Shown here in pieces: positions 10,182-10,584 of a DNA stretch of 10,584 nucleotides. The notes under the pieces were generated by a model. The model worked only from the letters and a program-made list of their open reading frames with translations, searched no databases and had not been told where the DNA came from. Made by a program: the position numbers and the translations under genes. Numbering within the stretch: the first letter of the stretch is position 1; each line of letters starts with the position of its first letter. The stretch is taken from positions 1 through 10,584 of the forward strand of contig DAOWJK010000051.1 of the NCBI GenBank assembly GCA_030640395.1, written 5' to 3'. Origin of the DNA: Nanobdellota archaeon (lineage in GTDB: Archaea > Nanobdellota > Nanobdellia > Pacearchaeales > GW2011-AR1).

Positions 10182-10584
10182 ATGAAACATAAATTAATGA
10201 TAATTTCAGCGTTAATTGTTCTTTTAGTTGGAATATCTTTCTCTTATAATTTGGGATTTAAACAAGGAGAAAAAAGTTTTAAAGAAAATGGGCTGATTAT
10301 TCAAGAAGGAAATATCACTTATTATCGGCATTTTGAAAATTATTATGGCATAGACTACAGGAAGGAAATAGATAAGATTGTATTTGAAATAAAAAACCCT
10401 TGTTTATCTCTTCAAAAAATTATTGGCCAAAGCATGTTACCTTATTATGACAATGAAACAATAATCATTATTGACACTTGCTTTCCTAAAGAAAATTTAC
10501 AGATTGGGGATATTATTTTGTTTGATTATGATTGGAATATGACAACGAAACTTCATCATAGAATTGTTGATATTAATTATGAAA
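10182..10584 (+). CDS. Signal peptidase I-like membrane protein (partial, cut by window end)
   Basis: The reading frame runs from the ATG at 10182 to the window edge without a stop (134 complete codons). Residues about 5-19 are a single N-terminal membrane segment (LMIISALIVLLVGIS). After an extracytoplasmic linker comes the S26 peptidase pattern: IIGQSMLPYYDN with the candidate nucleophile S84, then LQIGDIILFDYD (106-117), and LHHRIVDINYE with candidate catalytic H126. A Ser-His arrangement is that of archaeal and ER (Sec11-type) signal peptidases rather than the bacterial Ser-Lys pair. The linker of about 60 residues between membrane segment and GQSM is long and has an aromatic stretch (YYRHFENYYGIDYR). 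It could be the general signal peptidase or a specialised relative; the missing C-terminus would decide. Confidence 0.8.
   Translation, partial: MKHKLMIISALIVLLVGISFSYNLGFKQGEKSFKENGLIIQEGNITYYRHFENYYGIDYRKEIDKIVFEIKNPCLSLQKIIGQSMLPYYDNETIIIIDTCFPKENLQIGDIILFDYDWNMTTKLHHRIVDINYE

Noticed and set aside
1..10584. Whole-window search for transposases, integrases, toxin-antitoxin pairs, CRISPR arrays and known defence systems
   Set aside because: No matching protein motifs or repeat arrays were seen. The small-gene pair at 9630-10124 is convergent, not operonic, so it was not called toxin-antitoxin.

Overview
The window reads as a piece of an AT-rich archaeal chromosome, most likely from a small-genome DPANN-type lineage (Woesearchaeota/Pacearchaeota-like). 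The evidence is a set of archaea-only or archaeal-type genes (proteasome alpha, SBDS, exosome Rrp4/Rrp41/Rrp42, RNA polymerase subunit K, archaeal S2, a TrmB regulator), TATA boxes about 25 bp before start codons, and tightly packed small genes. The lineage is inferred from gene style and is not proven.

Layout. Positions 2-301 hold the 3' end of an unrecognised gene. Positions 445-5047 form one co-directional operon: psmA, small ORF, SBDS, two small ORFs, rrp4, rrp41, rrp42, rpoK. Junctions are 1-nt gaps or short overlaps, and most have Shine-Dalgarno sites. This is the archaeal 'exosome superoperon' linking ribosome maturation, RNA decay and protein decay, here with three extra small AT-rich genes and with rpoK attached to its end. 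A small orphan gene (5123-5419), an enolase (5503-6762) and ribosomal protein S2 with a long charged N-terminal extension (6817-7641) follow, each with its own TATA box. rpoK, eno and rpsB keep the relative order of the classic archaeal S2 operon.

The right third is accessory in character: a divergent pair made of a TrmB-family regulator (7650-8372, minus) and an unrecognised 171-aa protein (8486-9001, plus), sharing a control region with TGTTGT half-sites; a stand-alone LigD-type 3'-phosphoesterase (9062-9427, minus); a small helical protein (9630-9839, plus) behind a structured leader of about 90 nt; a convergent winged-helix protein (9879-10124, minus) sharing a bidirectional terminator with it; and the start of a signal-peptidase-I-like membrane protein (10182 to the window edge).

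Most notable: (1) a 26-codon, about 58% G+C, hairpin-containing in-frame insert in enolase, exactly between two active-site segments, which looks like a palindromic element living inside a coding gene; (2) the leader at 9537-9618 with a GNRA hairpin, two further stems and a possible pseudoknot next to the ribosome-binding site; (3) the three-half-site operator between trmB and its divergent neighbour. No stretch longer than 300 bases lacks a gene, and I see no rRNA, tRNA, CRISPR array or transposase.
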